Shown: piece by piece, positions 19,183 to 29,147 of the stretch | Layout of the letters: the number at the start of each line of letters is the position of its first letter | Position numbering within the stretch: position 1 is the stretch's first letter | From: Rhizobium sp. SL42 | GTDB lineage: Bacteria; Pseudomonadota; Alphaproteobacteria; Rhizobiales; Rhizobiaceae | DNA length: 64,000 bases | Direction of reading: 5' to 3' | Assembly: GCF_021729845.1 (NCBI RefSeq) | Contig: NZ_CP063398.1 | Span: 248,001 to 312,000, forward strand | Notes under the pieces: generated by a model | What the model saw: only the letters and a program-made list of their open reading frames with translations | What the model was told of the DNA's origin: nothing | Databases searched by the model: none | Translations under genes and position numbers: made by a program

Positions 19183-19602
19183 ATGTGTCCCTTGAACGCC
19201 GCAAACGCGATGCACCATCCCTTGGTCCGCATCGTTATCGTGCTTTGCGCACAAACAAAACCGACGGTCACCAGTGAAAACAGTTTTATCTTTTCACGCT
19301 CCCCACCGATTGCCTTGAGCATCAGGTCTTCAAGGCTGCTGTCTTTGGTCCTGCGGGGATAGGATGACGCTCGCACAACGGACGTGACGTGTCGCTCCGA
19401 TGGCCAAAATATGTCCCAAAGGCGCGTCGAACATGCCCAAAAGAAAAACAAATCGCTCAACATTTGCACAACTTAGTAGAACGATAGAATTAAATCGTTG
19501 AACAATCTTGACAGAATTGTGAAACGCGACGACGCTGCCCTTATCGATAGTCAATTCCAACACGACATTTCGAATGACGAAGCGATCAACGGAGAGGGTA
19601 AC
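19183..19602. other. Divergent control region between the GntR gene and the 5-oxoproline operon
   Basis: These 420 bases hold no supported gene. They contain the dyad at 19496-19526 with an embedded TTGACA, and the ribosome sites of both flanking genes (AAGGGA on the minus strand, GGAGAGGG at 19591-19598 on the plus strand). The rest shows no clear structure. Confidence 0.6.
19496..19526. promoter_or_regulatory. Dyad, probable GntR operator over a TTGACA hexamer
   Basis: CGTTGAACAAT (19496-19506) and ATTGTGAAACG (19516-19526) are inverted repeats matching at 9 of 11 positions across a 9-base spacer that includes TTGACA. It lies about 77 bases upstream of the transporter ATG. FadR-type regulators bind TTGT/ACAA-type palindromes, so a site for the divergent GntR protein is inferred. 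Confidence 0.45.
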
Positions 19603-20856
19603 ATGGATCAGAATACGACATCACCTGGCGGCGTAGCCGGCGGCATGTCCGCCAAGTCACGGCGCGCCGCACTGACGGCCGCCATATTCCTGATGGCCAC
19701 ATCGGCCATCGGTCCGGGCTTTATCACCCAGACGGCAACATTCACCACCAAGCTCGGCGCGGCCTTCGCCTTTGCCATTCTCGCCTCGATCCTGATCGAC
19801 TTCGTCGTCCAGCTGAACATCTGGCGGATCGTCACGCTGACCAAGATGCGTGCCTCCGACATCGCCAATGCCGCGATCCCGGGGACTGGCTATGTCCTGG
19901 CCATACTCGTCATTATCGGCGGCCTGTTCTTCAACATCGGCAATATCGGTGGAGCGGGCCTAGGCCTCAACGCCATGCTCGGCATCGACCCGAAATGGGG
20001 TGGCGCGATCAGCGCCCTGATCGCCATCGGCATCTTCCTGTCGAAGCGCGCCGGTGTGGCAATCGACAGGCTGATCGTCGTTGCCGGCGTATTGATGATC
20101 CTGCTGACGCTCTATGTCGCAATCGTCTCCGCGCCGCCCGTTGGCGATGCGCTGTTCCAGACCTTCCTGCCGAGCACGATCGATTTCGCCACGATCACCA
20201 CCATCGTCGGCGGCACGGTCGGCGGATACATCACCTATTCCGGTGCTCACCGCCTGCTCGACAAGGGTCAGGCAGGTATCGAGAACCTCGGCGCCGTCAA
20301 CCGTGCAGCCCTGACCGGCATCGCGGTCACCGGTCTGATGCGCTACGTGCTGTTCCTCGCCATCCTTGGCGTCGTTGCTTCTGGCGTCGTCATTGACGTA
20401 TCGGGCAAGGGTGCAAACCCGGCAGCCCAGGCCTTCCAGGCAGCAGCCGGCGATGTCGGTTTCCGCATCTTTGGTGCCGTCCTCTGGTTTGCCGCCATTA
20501 CCTCGGTCATCGGCGCCGCCTATACATCGGTATCCTTCATCACCGTGTTCAAGCAGGACATTACCGAACGCGCTCGTAATATCGCGACCGTGATCTTCAT
20601 CGCCGTCTCGCTGTTCTTCTACGTGGTCATCACCACGCCGCCGGCCCAGATGCTTGTGTTCGTTGGTGGCCTGAATGGCCTCATCCTGCCGATCGGCCTG
20701 TCGATCTTCATCTATGCCGCCTGGGCCCGCTCGGACCTGATGGCCGGGTATCGTTACCCGCGCTGGCTGCTGGTGCTTGGCGTACTCACCTGCGCATTGA
20801 CCTGGTACATGGGCTACAAGTCTGTCGGCCCGATCTTTGCCCTGCTCGCAGCCTGA
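19603..20856 (+). CDS. NRAMP-family membrane transporter (YcsG type)
   Basis: The integral membrane protein has 417 residues and about eleven hydrophobic segments. The start is the ATG at 19603, preceded by GGAGAGGG; the longer upstream frame runs through the promoter region and is rejected. Early segments carry the NRAMP-like [17 protein letters not shown]. The gene order NRAMP-pxpA-ycsI-pxpBC matches the Bacillus subtilis ycsG-ycsF-ycsI-kipI-kipA block, so this is a YcsG homologue. True NRAMP proteins use a DPGN motif to bind Mn2+/Fe2+; here the equivalent position reads GPGF, so the metal site is not conserved and another substrate, possibly 5-oxoproline or a related acid, is likely. It is first in a five-gene operon, 10 bases before pxpA. 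Confidence 0.85.
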   Translation: MDQNTTSPGGVAGGMSAKSRRAALTAAIFLMATSAIGPGFITQTATFTTKLGAAFAFAILASILIDFVVQLNIWRIVTLTKMRASDIANAAIPGTGYVLAILVIIGGLFFNIGNIGGAGLGLNAMLGIDPKWGGAISALIAIGIFLSKRAGVAIDRLIVVAGVLMILLTLYVAIVSAPPVGDALFQTFLPSTIDFATITTIVGGTVGGYITYSGAHRLLDKGQAGIENLGAVNRAALTGIAVTGLMRYVLFLAILGVVASGVVIDVSGKGANPAAQAFQAAAGDVGFRIFGAVLWFAAITSVIGAAYTSVSFITVFKQDITERARNIATVIFIAVSLFFYVVITTPPAQMLVFVGGLNGLILPIGLSIFIYAAWARSDLMAGYRYPRWLLVLGVLTCALTWYMGYKSVGPIFALLAA

Positions 20857-20866
20857 GGAGACTGAC

Positions 20867-21631
20867 ATGACTGCCATCGATCTGAACAGCGATCTCGGTG
20901 AAAGCTACGGCGCCTGGGGCATGGGCGATGACGCCGCGATGCTCGCCATCGTCTCCAGCGCCAATGTCGCCTGCGGTTTTCATGCCGGCGATCCCGTCGG
21001 CATCCTGAAGACCGTCAGGGCCGCGGCCGAGAAAGGTGTTTCGATCGGGGCGCATGTCTCCTATCCCGATCGCGTCGGCTTCGGCCGGCGCGACATGGAT
21101 GTGACGAGCGGCGAGTTGATCGCCGACGTCATCTATCAGATCGGCGCCCTGAAAGGCATTGCGGCATCCGTCGGTGTCACCGTCTCCTATGTCAAGCCGC
21201 ATGGCGCACTCTATAATCGCATTGCCCACGATCCCAAGCAGGGGCAGGCCGTGATCGACGGCATCAAGGCCATCGATCCCTCACTGGTCCTGATGGGTCT
21301 TGCCGGTGCGCCGATCCTGCAGCTCGCGCGCAAATCTGGCCTGAACGTGGTCGCCGAAGCCTTTGCCGACCGCGCCTATACGCCTGACGGCCAACTCGTT
21401 TCCCGCCGCGAACCAGGCTCTGTCCTGCACGACCCGCTGGTGATCGCAAGCCGCATGCTGCAGCTTGCCAGACAAGGCACGCTGGAAGCAATCGATGGCT
21501 CGACGATCAAAATCGATGCCCAGTCGATCTGCGTGCATGGCGACAGCCCCGGCGCTGTTGCCATTGCCCGCGAAATCCGCCGCACGTTCGAGGAAAGCGG
21601 GATCACGGTAAAATCGTTTCTGACTGCCTGA
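20867..21631 (+). CDS. pxpA: 5-oxoprolinase subunit A (LamB/YcsF family)
   Basis: The protein has 254 residues. The ATG at 20867 follows GAGGAG at 20855-20860. PxpA, with PxpB and PxpC, hydrolyses 5-oxoproline to glutamate using ATP in the cytosol. Family hallmarks are visible: [20 protein letters not shown] at the N-terminus, [12 protein letters not shown] near residue 35, [14 protein letters not shown] around residue 60, and [12 protein letters not shown] near residue 105. The length matches the family. Co-transcription with ycsI and the PxpBC fusion supports the assignment. Confidence 0.93.
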   Translation: MTAIDLNSDLGESYGAWGMGDDAAMLAIVSSANVACGFHAGDPVGILKTVRAAAEKGVSIGAHVSYPDRVGFGRRDMDVTSGELIADVIYQIGALKGIAASVGVTVSYVKPHGALYNRIAHDPKQGQAVIDGIKAIDPSLVLMGLAGAPILQLARKSGLNVVAEAFADRAYTPDGQLVSRREPGSVLHDPLVIASRMLQLARQGTLEAIDGSTIKIDAQSICVHGDSPGAVAIAREIRRTFEESGITVKSFLTA

Positions 21632-21654
21632 TTTCAACTCAAGGGAGGAATACC

Positions 21655-22461
21655 ATGATTGCCCTGGATCATCTTCGTCACGTCGATGTCGAGCCGGCCC
21701 GCAGCGCCCGTGAACGATATCGCGCCGGCCGTATCGAGCCGACATCGGGCGTTGCCCCGGGCTTCACCCAGGCCAACATGATCGTGCTCCCGCGCGACTG
21801 GGCCTTCGATTTCCTGCTGTATGCGCAACGCAATCCAAAAGCCTGCCCCGTGCTCGACGTGTCGGATCCGGGGTCGCATACGACCTTGCTTGCGCCCGAT
21901 GCTGACCTGCGCAAGGATATCCCGCTTTACCGCGTCTGGCGCGACGGCAAGCTGGCCGAGGAAACTGCGGACGCGACTGCCGCCTGGGCCGAGCATCCCG
22001 ATCTCGTCAGCTTCCTGATCGGTTGCAGTTTCACCTTCGAAACGCCGATGGTCGAAGCCGGGATCGAGATCCGCCACATGACCGACAAGTCGAACGTGCC
22101 GATGTATCTGACAAACAAGCCCTGCCGACCCGCCGGCCGCCTGCATGGCAACATGGTCGTCTCGATGCGACCGATCCCCGCATCACGCGTGGCCGACGCT
22201 GCCACCATTTCCAGCCGCTTTCCGGCCGTGCATGGCGCCCCGGTTCATGTCGGCGCCCCGGAAGAGATCGGTATCAAGGATCTGGCCAAGCCGGAATTCG
22301 GCGATCCGGTGCGCATAGAGCCTGGCGAAGTGCCGGTGTTCTGGGCCTGTGGCGTGACCCCGCAGGCAGCCGTCATGGCATCAGGCGTGCCGTTTGCCAT
22401 TACCCATGCGCCGGGCCACATGTTCATCACCGACATTCCCGATTCCGCTTATCACGCTTGA
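21655..22461 (+). CDS. DUF1445/YcsI family putative hydro-lyase
   Basis: The protein has 268 residues. The ATG at 21655 follows GGGAGG. Visible family features are [11 protein letters not shown] near the N-terminus, [12 protein letters not shown], the central [12 protein letters not shown], and the C-terminal [12 protein letters not shown] and [11 protein letters not shown]. The family is annotated as a hydro-lyase by homology, and the mammalian D-glutamate cyclase (which makes 5-oxo-D-proline) carries a related domain. Its position between pxpA and pxpBC suggests a role in forming or isomerising 5-oxoproline; this is inference. The exact reaction of bacterial stand-alone members is not established to my knowledge. 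Confidence 0.87.
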   Translation: MIALDHLRHVDVEPARSARERYRAGRIEPTSGVAPGFTQANMIVLPRDWAFDFLLYAQRNPKACPVLDVSDPGSHTTLLAPDADLRKDIPLYRVWRDGKLAEETADATAAWAEHPDLVSFLIGCSFTFETPMVEAGIEIRHMTDKSNVPMYLTNKPCRPAGRLHGNMVVSMRPIPASRVADAATISSRFPAVHGAPVHVGAPEEIGIKDLAKPEFGDPVRIEPGEVPVFWACGVTPQAAVMASGVPFAITHAPGHMFITDIPDSAYHA

Positions 22462-22468
22462 GGTTGCC

Positions 22469-24085
22469 ATGCGTATCCTGCCCGTCAGCCTGACAGTTCT
22501 TCTGGTGGAGCTCGCCGATCTCGACGAGACGCTCGCGCTGTTTGCCTCGCTCGAAGCCGATCCGGTGGATGGTATCGTGGAGATGGTGCCGGCCGCCCGC
22601 ACCCTGATGATCCGGTTTCGTCCCGAAAAACTGACGGCCGAACGTCTTGCCGCCAATATCGCCACACGTGACCTGTCGGCCCGCATCACACCCTCGGACA
22701 TACTGGTGGAAATCCCGGTCATCTATGACGGAGAAGATCTCGCCGACGTCGCCGAGCTGACCGGCCTGTCTGTCGAAGACGTCATCCGTCGCCACACCGA
22801 CAGCACATTCACCGTCGCTTTCTGCGGCTTTGCCCCCGGCTTCGGTTATCTCGTCGGTGGCGACCCGGCCTTGCAGGTGCCGCGCCGCCAGAGCCCGCGG
22901 ACGAAAATCCCGGCCGGCTCGGTCGCGCTCGCCGGTGCCTTTTCGGGCGTCTACCCGCAAAACAGCCCGGGCGGATGGCAGATCATCGGCACGACGCCAG
23001 AAAAGATGTGGGACCTCTCACGCGATCCGCCGGCGCTGTTCCAGCCCGGCCACAGGGTGCGTTTCATCGACCTGGCCAAGAAGACCGGAGCAACCACTGC
23101 CCCGTCCTCGAATGTTGCATCCATTCCGACTTCTGACGCCGCACAAGCTGCCCCGCTAGACAACGATCTGACGTTCACCGTTCTGGCAGCCCCCGTGCCG
23201 GCCCTGTTCCAGGATCTCGGTCGCTTCGGCCAGACCGGCCAGGGCGTATCGTCGTCCGGCGCGCTCGATCAGGGGGCGCTGAAAGCCGCCAATCGTGTCG
23301 TCGGCAATCCGGCCGCAACGCCTGTCCTCGAAATTATCCTCGGCGGGTTTTCCTTCGAAGTCTCCGGCCGCGCCGTGTTTGCCATTGCCGGCGCACCCTG
23401 CCCGATCACCATCCGAGACATATCGGGGCGCAGCATTGTTGCCGAGGCCTACCAGCCGATCGCGTTGGAAGCCGGCGACGTCGTTACCCTTGGCCAGGCC
23501 CCGAAAGGCATGCGCAGCTATCTGTCCGTCCGTGGCGGCTTTGCCGTAAAGCCGGTGCTCGGCAGCGCCTCGACCGACACGCTTGCCGTCGTCGGTCCGG
23601 ATCCGGTCACGGCCGGCGCCGTGCTGACGTTCAACCAAGACGCGTCCAACCTGACCAGCGTTTCGCTCACCGAAGTGCCGGCATTCGATCCCCCGGCATT
23701 CGGCGATGTGGTCACGCTCGATGTGATCATGGGGCCGCGCGGCGACTGGTTCACGGAAACCGGCATTGCCACGCTGTCATCGCAGCTCTGGCAGGTGACC
23801 CCGCAATCGAACCGCGTCGGCATTCGTATAACCGGCGACGTGGCGCTCGAGCGCAAGGACAAGGCCGAACTGCCAAGCGAGGGCACGGCCACAGGTGCCA
23901 TTCAAGTGCCGCATAGCGGACAGCCGGTGCTGTTTCTTGCCGACCACCCGCTGACCGGCGGTTATCCGGTGATCGGTACGGTTGCCGAATATCATCTCGA
24001 TCTTGCCGGACAGATCCCTGTCGGTGCCCAGATCCGCTTCCGGCCCGTGACGACATTTGCCGATATCAAGCCCGCCAAAGCCTGA
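22469..24085 (+). CDS. pxpBC: Fused 5-oxoprolinase subunits B and C (PxpB-PxpC, KipI-KipA)
   Basis: The 538-residue protein joins two subunits that are separate in Bacillus and E. coli. Residues 1-215 are the PxpB/KipI part (allophanate-hydrolase subunit 1 fold): [11 protein letters not shown] near 115, [17 protein letters not shown] near 135, NSPGGW near 165. A linker rich in Ser/Ala follows. Residues 230-538 are the PxpC/KipA part: [17 protein letters not shown], then [15 protein letters not shown] and [11 protein letters not shown]. With PxpA it forms the ATP-dependent 5-oxoprolinase. The start at MRILPV lies 7 bases after the ycsI stop; upstream in-frame ATGs lie inside ycsI and are rejected. 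Confidence 0.92.
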   Translation: MRILPVSLTVLLVELADLDETLALFASLEADPVDGIVEMVPAARTLMIRFRPEKLTAERLAANIATRDLSARITPSDILVEIPVIYDGEDLADVAELTGLSVEDVIRRHTDSTFTVAFCGFAPGFGYLVGGDPALQVPRRQSPRTKIPAGSVALAGAFSGVYPQNSPGGWQIIGTTPEKMWDLSRDPPALFQPGHRVRFIDLAKKTGATTAPSSNVASIPTSDAAQAAPLDNDLTFTVLAAPVPALFQDLGRFGQTGQGVSSSGALDQGALKAANRVVGNPAATPVLEIILGGFSFEVSGRAVFAIAGAPCPITIRDISGRSIVAEAYQPIALEAGDVVTLGQAPKGMRSYLSVRGGFAVKPVLGSASTDTLAVVGPDPVTAGAVLTFNQDASNLTSVSLTEVPAFDPPAFGDVVTLDVIMGPRGDWFTETGIATLSSQLWQVTPQSNRVGIRITGDVALERKDKAELPSEGTATGAIQVPHSGQPVLFLADHPLTGGYPVIGTVAEYHLDLAGQIPVGAQIRFRPVTTFADIKPAKA

Positions 24086-24126
24086 GTCTCGCGAAACTGC
24101 ACGACAAAAACTGTGAGGAGACATCC

Positions 24127-25857
24127 ATGAAAAAAGTGCTGATCGCCAACCGGGGCGAAATCGCCGTACGCATCATCCGCGCCTGTCGTGACCACGGCAT
24201 CCAGTCTGTCGCCGTCTATGCCGATCCCGATATGGATGCGCTCTTCGTCGGACTCGCCGACGAGGCCTATGGACTGGACGGCAGCCGCCCGGCAGAAACC
24301 TATCTCGACATCGACAAACTGATCGGCATTGCCAGGCGTTCAGGTGCCGATGCGGTGCATCCCGGCTATGGCTTTCTGTCGGAACGGGCGGAATTCGCCC
24401 GTGCCGTGCAAGAGGCCGGCCTGATCTGGATCGGCCCCGATCCGCATGTCATCGAGGCGCTCGGCGACAAGGTCGAGGCACGGCGCATTGCAACCAGCGT
24501 CGGTGCGCCTCTGGTCGCCGGCAGCGACGGCCCGGTCGAGACAGCCGCCGAAGTCACGGCCTTTGCCGAGCAGCACGGCTTGCCCGTTGCCATCAAGGCG
24601 GCGCATGGCGGCGGCGGTCGCGGCCTCAAGGTCGCCTGGACCATGGACGAAATTCCCGAACTCTATGACTCCGCCGTGCGCGAGGCAAAAGCCGCCTTCG
24701 GTCGCGGCGAATGTTTCCTCGAGCGTTTCCTCGACCGGCCACGCCATATCGAGGCGCAGGTGCTGGCGGACAAGCATGGCAATGTCCTAGTTCTCGGCAC
24801 CCGCGACTGCTCCTTGCAGCGGCGCAACCAGAAGCTCGTCGAGGAAGCTCCAGCCCCCTTCCTCTCGGACGCCCAACGTCATGAAATTCACGATGCCGCC
24901 AAGCGCATCTGCGCGGCCGCCGGCTATTCCGGTGCGGGCACGGTGGAATTTCTGCTCGGCGTCGACGGCACGATCTCTTTCCTCGAGGTCAATACGCGCC
25001 TGCAGGTCGAACATCCGGTCACCGAGGAAACGACCGGCATCGACCTGGTCATAGAACAGTTCCGCATCGCCGACGGTCTGCCGCTGATGGTCACCGAGAC
25101 CCCTGCCCCACGCGGCCATTCGATCGAATTTCGCATCAATGCCGAGGATCCAGGTCGCGGCTTCCTGCCGACCCCTGGCACGATCACCCGTTTCGACGCC
25201 CCGTCCGGCCCCGGCATCCGCCTCGATACCGGCGTCATCTCCGGCTCGACCGTGCCTGGAACGTTCGATTCCCTGATGGCCAAGCTGATCGTCACCGGCG
25301 CCACCCGCGACCAGGCTCTGGCCCGCGCCCGCCGCGCCCTTGGTGAATTCACGATCGACGGCATCGCCACGGTCCTGCCTTTCCATCGCGCCGCGATCAA
25401 CAGCCGTGACTTCACCGGCGATGACGGGTTCAAGGTACATACCCGCTGGATCGAGACCGATTTCGCCGCGACGCTGGAGCAGGCGGCAAGACCACTGCCG
25501 AGCGAGGATACCGGTCTTGTCCGTACCCATGTCGAAATCGACGGCAGGCGCCATGCGCTCGGCATACCCGCCGCCCTGCTGGCTGGTCTTGGCGGACTTG
25601 CTGGCCACAGTGCCGGCCAGCCCGATGCGGCCAAGGCTGAGGATGCCCTCAGCCTCAGCGCACCGATCTCCGGCACGCTGCAGGCCTTCAAGGTGGAAGA
25701 TGGGTCTGACGTGGCCGCCGGCGACCTGATCGCCGTGATGGAAGCAATGAAGATGGAAACGCAGATCACGGCCGCGCGTGCGGGTCGAATCCGTATCGTT
25801 GCGCAAGCCGGAGCCTATCTGCAGGCCGGCGCGGAGATTGCACGCTTCGAAGCCTAG
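24127..25857 (+). CDS. Biotin carboxylase with a fused C-terminal biotinyl domain
   Basis: The protein has 576 residues and its start is preceded by GAGGAG. Residues 1-445 are the biotin carboxylase: [15 protein letters not shown] at the N-terminus, the ATP-grasp Gly-rich loop [11 protein letters not shown] near 160, [17 protein letters not shown] near 235, and [16 protein letters not shown] near 285. The C-terminus carries the biotinyl domain with VMEAMKMET (target Lys in MKM). Many pxp operons have separate AccB-like and AccC-like proteins; here they are one chain, as in propionyl/methylcrotonyl-type alpha subunits. No carboxyltransferase partner lies nearby, so the acceptor is unknown; a role linked to 5-oxoproline or urea-like chemistry is only inferred from context. 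Confidence 0.88.
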   Translation: MKKVLIANRGEIAVRIIRACRDHGIQSVAVYADPDMDALFVGLADEAYGLDGSRPAETYLDIDKLIGIARRSGADAVHPGYGFLSERAEFARAVQEAGLIWIGPDPHVIEALGDKVEARRIATSVGAPLVAGSDGPVETAAEVTAFAEQHGLPVAIKAAHGGGGRGLKVAWTMDEIPELYDSAVREAKAAFGRGECFLERFLDRPRHIEAQVLADKHGNVLVLGTRDCSLQRRNQKLVEEAPAPFLSDAQRHEIHDAAKRICAAAGYSGAGTVEFLLGVDGTISFLEVNTRLQVEHPVTEETTGIDLVIEQFRIADGLPLMVTETPAPRGHSIEFRINAEDPGRGFLPTPGTITRFDAPSGPGIRLDTGVISGSTVPGTFDSLMAKLIVTGATRDQALARARRALGEFTIDGIATVLPFHRAAINSRDFTGDDGFKVHTRWIETDFAATLEQAARPLPSEDTGLVRTHVEIDGRRHALGIPAALLAGLGGLAGHSAGQPDAAKAEDALSLSAPISGTLQAFKVEDGSDVAAGDLIAVMEAMKMETQITAARAGRIRIVAQAGAYLQAGAEIARFEA

Positions 25858-25904
25858 AACCTTTCCGGCCTAGATTGAAGCATTCTGTTGGCTCAAACCC
25901 TGCA

Positions 25905-25939
25905 GGAACTACCGGCGCGCCAAACTGGCCGGTAGTTCC
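25905..25939. terminator. Hairpin between convergent operons, probable bidirectional terminator
   Basis: GGAACTACCGGC (25905-25916) and GCCGGTAGTTCC (25928-25939) form a perfect 12-bp stem with an 11-base loop. It lies between the ends of the biotin carboxylase gene (plus) and the hydratase-lyase gene (minus). It lacks a strong T-run on either strand. Confidence 0.65.
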
Positions 25940-25949
25940 ATTCAGGGCA

Positions 25950-26780
25950 TTAGCGCTTGTAGGCGCCGAGACCGGGACGATAGGTCTTGTCGTCGAGAAA
26001 CTGCTTGAGGCCCTCGGCGCGACCATTGCTCTTGTCGAGAAACAGCATCTGCTCGAGCTTGGCATAGATATAGTCGTCGGCCAGTTCCCACGGCATGTTG
26101 CGCACGCGCTTGAACGTGTCCTTGGCCGCCTTGAGAACGACCGGGTTCTTTTCAAGCAAGGTCGCGCAGATGGCCCGCACGCGGGTCTCGAGATCGGCCA
26201 ACGGTACGGATTCGTTGACCAGTCCCATATCTCGCGCCTTCTGGCCGCCGAAATTCTCGCCGGTCATGATGTAGTAGAGCGAGTCGCGATGGTTCATCAC
26301 TTCTGCGACAGCACGGGTGACATTGCCGCCCGGCAGGATACCCCAGTTGATTTCCGACAGACCGAAGGTTGCCTCATCGGCGGCAACCGCCAGGTCGCAA
26401 GCGACCAACGGCGTAAATGCGCCGCCGAAGCACCAGCCATTGACCATGGCGATGGTCGGCTTTTCGAAATACATCAGTCGGTTCCACCAGCCACCGGACT
26501 GGCGGCGGCTCTTCAAGACTGCGGCCCGACCCTTGCCGTCATTTTCGCGGAAATATTCCTTGAGGTCCATGCCGGCCGACCAGGACTGGCCGGCGCCGCG
26601 CAGCACCAGAACGCCGCAGCGCTCGTCGGCCTCGAGATCTTCAAGCACCTCCATCATCCGCTTGTTCAACGCCGGATTCATCGCATTGCGCTTGTCCGGA
26701 CGGTTCAGCGTGACAAAGGCAATGCCGTTGTCGAATTCCACGAGGACCGGATCAGCCACGGTCTTGTCAGTCTCGGTCAT
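25950..26780 (-). CDS. ech: p-Hydroxycinnamoyl-CoA hydratase/lyase (feruloyl-CoA hydratase-lyase)
   Basis: This crotonase-fold enzyme of 276 residues starts at MTETDKT with GGGAG upstream. It hydrates feruloyl-, p-coumaroyl- or caffeoyl-CoA and cleaves the product to vanillin, 4-hydroxybenzaldehyde or protocatechualdehyde plus acetyl-CoA. The sequence resembles the HCHL family closely: FVTLNRPDKRNAMNP, the oxyanion-hole segment WSAGMDLKEYF near 70, WCFGGAFTPLVACDLA near 125, and FGLSEINWGILPGG with the catalytic Glu near 150. It is the second gene of an operon, 57 bases after the CoA synthetase, with a hairpin in that gap. Whether ferulate or p-coumarate is preferred cannot be read from sequence. 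Confidence 0.92.
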   Translation of the reverse strand: MTETDKTVADPVLVEFDNGIAFVTLNRPDKRNAMNPALNKRMMEVLEDLEADERCGVLVLRGAGQSWSAGMDLKEYFRENDGKGRAAVLKSRRQSGGWWNRLMYFEKPTIAMVNGWCFGGAFTPLVACDLAVAADEATFGLSEINWGILPGGNVTRAVAEVMNHRDSLYYIMTGENFGGQKARDMGLVNESVPLADLETRVRAICATLLEKNPVVLKAAKDTFKRVRNMPWELADDYIYAKLEQMLFLDKSNGRAEGLKQFLDDKTYRPGLGAYKR

Positions 26781-26810
26781 GATGAACTCCCTTTGAAGTC
26801 TGTTGTTGTC

Positions 26811-26830
26811 CGGCCGGTCCTGACCGGCCG
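26811..26830. repeat. Perfect inverted repeat in the synthetase-lyase gap
   Basis: CGGCCGGT (26811-26818) and ACCGGCCG (26823-26830) form an 8-bp stem with a 4-base loop between the CoA synthetase stop and the lyase ribosome site. There is no T-run after it on the transcribed strand, so it is more likely an mRNA-stability or processing element than a terminator. Confidence 0.5.
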
Positions 26831-26837
26831 ATGATGT

Positions 26838-28394
26838 TCAGGATCGAATTTGGCTCTGGCGAAGAATATGTTTTTGCGCCTTGCCGGATGCCGTCCGTGG
26901 GATGGTGTCGAGGAAAACCACGCGTGTCGGCCGCTTGTAGGGCGCAAGCCGTGCGGCGCAGTGGACTAGAACTTCCTCTGCGGTAACGCCCGCGTCCTGC
27001 GCCACGACGAAGGCGAGCCCACATTCGCCCCATCGGGGGTCGTCGACCCCGATCACTGCGACGTCACGAACCTTGGGATGGGCGCCGATCACCGCTTCGA
27101 CCTCGGCCGGGAAGACATTTTCACCGCCGGAAATATACATGTCCTTCAGCCGGTCCGGCACGTGGATCACGCCACCAGGATCGCGTCTGCCAAGGTCTCC
27201 GGACCGGTACCAGTCGCCAACAAAGGCTTTGGCCGTTTCTTCCGGCTTGTTCCAGTAGCCGGGCGTCACCGACGGGCCACGCAGCCAGATTTCCCCGACC
27301 TGGCCATCGGCAACATCCACGCCGTCTTCGCCGACCAGCCGAACCTCGATCAAAGGTGCCGGAAAGCCCACGCTGCCGGGATAGGTTGCCACCATGTCGC
27401 GGTCGAGCGGCATGTGGATCGCCGTGCCTGCCTCGCTCATGCCGTAGCCGTTGACCAACGGAATGCCGTCGTCGAGGAACGTCTTGATCAGTGCCGGCGA
27501 CAACGGAGCCCCGCCGATGAAGATCGCCTGCAATGCCTTGAGTGCCGAAGGGTTCCAGTTCGGCGCCGAGCGCAAGGCCGCCGCCATCTGTGGCACAGCG
27601 AAATAGTGCGTGATGCCCAGCGATGGATCACCCAGTGTTGCCAGCGTGCGTTCCGTCAAGAAACGATCGGAGATGACAAGACGGCCGCCCATCAGCAGTG
27701 TTGTCCGGCCGATGGCGACAAGGCCTATCGTATGGAAAAACGGCAGATCGCAAAGAGAGACCGACGCTGCGGTGACCTCGCCGACCAGCGCAAAATTGAT
27801 CGCAGCCGCAAAGGTGTTGCGCCTCGTAATGACGACACCCTTGGGAACACCGGTGGTCCCCGACGTGTAGAGCATGATGCAGGGCGCGTCCGCGTCGACC
27901 GACGCCGGTTGAGAGCGCTCGACAGCGCCTGCCAGAGATAGGATGCCACCCTCGCCGTCAACCGGCAGCAACTTCGGTGCGAGTGGGTGGATCATGCCGA
28001 GCACTTCGGCAAACTCCGCGTCATGCAGGAGAAGCGCCGGCTTGCAATCGTCGATGATCGGGGCAAGCTCCTTGGCTCCCAGGCGCCAGTTCAGCGGGAC
28101 GAAGACATATCCTGCTCGCTGGCAGGCAAGGCAAACAGCGATCTGCGCGATCGAGTTGCGTCCGAGATAGGCGATGCGGGCAAAGGGTTCGCCAGGCACG
28201 ACTACTTGCGCCAGGACAGTGACGATACGGGCGACGCTGTCGTCGAGTTCGGCATAGGTCTGGTTAAGGCCTGTCGCCACCTCGAAGACGGCAGGGCGAT
28301 CCGGGTTGACTCTGGCCCGGTAAATCAAGGGGTCATCCGTCTCCAGCCCGACCGCGTCGGGATGCATCGCAGCAGTCAGCGTGCTTGGCTGCAT
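26838..28394 (-). CDS. fcs: Feruloyl/p-coumaroyl-CoA synthetase (AMP-dependent acyl-CoA synthetase)
   Basis: The protein has 518 residues. The start at MQPSTLT is set by GGAGGAGAA just upstream; the longer frame is rejected. It belongs to the ANL superfamily: the P-loop-like LYTSGTTGVPKGVVITRR near residue 175, NGYGMSEAGTAIHM near 315, YRSGDLGRRD near 400, and the C-terminal hinge and catalytic Lys in IPRTASGKAQKHIL. It activates hydroxycinnamates with ATP and CoA. Co-transcription with the hydratase-lyase and divergence from a MarR regulator define the substrate class. A 21-base probable operator begins 38 bases before the start codon. Confidence 0.87.
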   Translation of the reverse strand: MQPSTLTAAMHPDAVGLETDDPLIYRARVNPDRPAVFEVATGLNQTYAELDDSVARIVTVLAQVVVPGEPFARIAYLGRNSIAQIAVCLACQRAGYVFVPLNWRLGAKELAPIIDDCKPALLLHDAEFAEVLGMIHPLAPKLLPVDGEGGILSLAGAVERSQPASVDADAPCIMLYTSGTTGVPKGVVITRRNTFAAAINFALVGEVTAASVSLCDLPFFHTIGLVAIGRTTLLMGGRLVISDRFLTERTLATLGDPSLGITHYFAVPQMAAALRSAPNWNPSALKALQAIFIGGAPLSPALIKTFLDDGIPLVNGYGMSEAGTAIHMPLDRDMVATYPGSVGFPAPLIEVRLVGEDGVDVADGQVGEIWLRGPSVTPGYWNKPEETAKAFVGDWYRSGDLGRRDPGGVIHVPDRLKDMYISGGENVFPAEVEAVIGAHPKVRDVAVIGVDDPRWGECGLAFVVAQDAGVTAEEVLVHCAARLAPYKRPTRVVFLDTIPRTASGKAQKHILRQSQIRS

Positions 28395-28431
28395 AATTGG
28401 TTTCTCCTCCACATTGCCTCTCCCTGGCAAT

Positions 28432-28452
28432 TTTGTAAGTTACACATACTAT
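28432..28452. promoter_or_regulatory. Probable MarR operator, fcs/marR promoter copy
   Basis: This 21-base site in the divergent fcs-marR region ends in TACTAT, has GTAAG near its start, and matches the site at 30794-30814 at 16 of 21 positions. It lies just upstream of the fcs start, where repression would be effective. Recognition by the adjacent MarR protein is inferred from its presence at both promoters of the pathway. Confidence 0.6.
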
Positions 28453-28548
28453 ATAAAAGCAGTAACAGACAAGGGGAATTTTGGCTGCTAATGTTGTCAG
28501 TGATCATAAAAGGCGCAACACAAGCGGCGCTGCAGCGAAAGACAAGTC

Positions 28549-29061
28549 ATGACGCGACCAAATGACCTGAGACCGGCCAACGACGATGACGCTCCAGAAC
28601 TCGGCGCGGGCCTGCGCACCGGGCGGCTCGATGACATACTAGGCTTTCATCTGCGCATGGCGAATGTCGCGATCTACCAGGATTATTCGGCCGCCATGTG
28701 CGATATCGGCCTGACGCAGAAACAGTTCGCAGTGCTGGAGCTGATCGCCGCCAACCCGCGCGTCAGCCAGATCGACATTGCCAATCAGCTGAGCATGGAC
28801 CGTGCGACGATGATGGCGCTGGTCAACAGGCTTGAGGCGCGAAAGCTGATCGAACGCAAACCCTCCGCCGTGGACCGCCGGCGCCAGGAGTTGCTGATGA
28901 CGGCCGATGGTCTCGCCCTGATCGCCCAGGCCCGGACGATCCAGGAGCAACACGAGCAGCGTTTTACATCCCGCTTTACGCCGGAAGAGCTTCAGCTTTT
29001 CGTTTCCGGGTTGAAACGCATCTATGCCGATATAATTCCAGGCGGTGGCGACTTCGAGTAA
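28549..29061 (+). CDS. MarR family regulator of hydroxycinnamate catabolism
   Basis: The 170-residue winged-helix protein has the MarR pattern: a helical dimer region (LGFHLRMANVAIYQDYSAAM), GLTQKQFAVLELIAANPRVSQIDIA, the recognition helix MDRATMMALVNRLEARKLIER, and the wing SAVDRRRQELLMT. CouR- and FerR-type MarR repressors release DNA on binding hydroxycinnamoyl-CoA. The gene is divergent from fcs, and the operator-like site at 28432-28452 recurs upstream of vdh, so it probably represses both units and itself. The ATG at 28549 has only a weak ribosome site; a start slightly downstream cannot be excluded. Confidence 0.85.
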   Translation: MTRPNDLRPANDDDAPELGAGLRTGRLDDILGFHLRMANVAIYQDYSAAMCDIGLTQKQFAVLELIAANPRVSQIDIANQLSMDRATMMALVNRLEARKLIERKPSAVDRRRQELLMTADGLALIAQARTIQEQHEQRFTSRFTPEELQLFVSGLKRIYADIIPGGGDFE

Positions 29062-29082
29062 CCTCTGCGCCTATCTTACAAA

Positions 29083-29107
29083 AACGGCCGCCTTCCGGGC
29101 GGCCGTT
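29083..29107. terminator. Bidirectional terminator between marR and vdh
   Basis: AACGGCCGCC (29083-29092) and GGCGGCCGTT (29098-29107) form a perfect 10-bp stem with a 5-base loop. On the minus strand the stem is followed by TTTTTGT, so it best terminates vdh; it can also serve marR, which ends at 29061. Confidence 0.85.
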
Positions 29108-29147
29108 CGTTGTCATTTCATATGCCAGCCCTTATCCCAGTCCCATG

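Noticed and set aside
24787..25806. A 339-codon open frame opposite the biotin carboxylase gene
   Set aside because: The sense strand has all biotin carboxylase and biotinyl motifs without interruption; the antisense frame has none.
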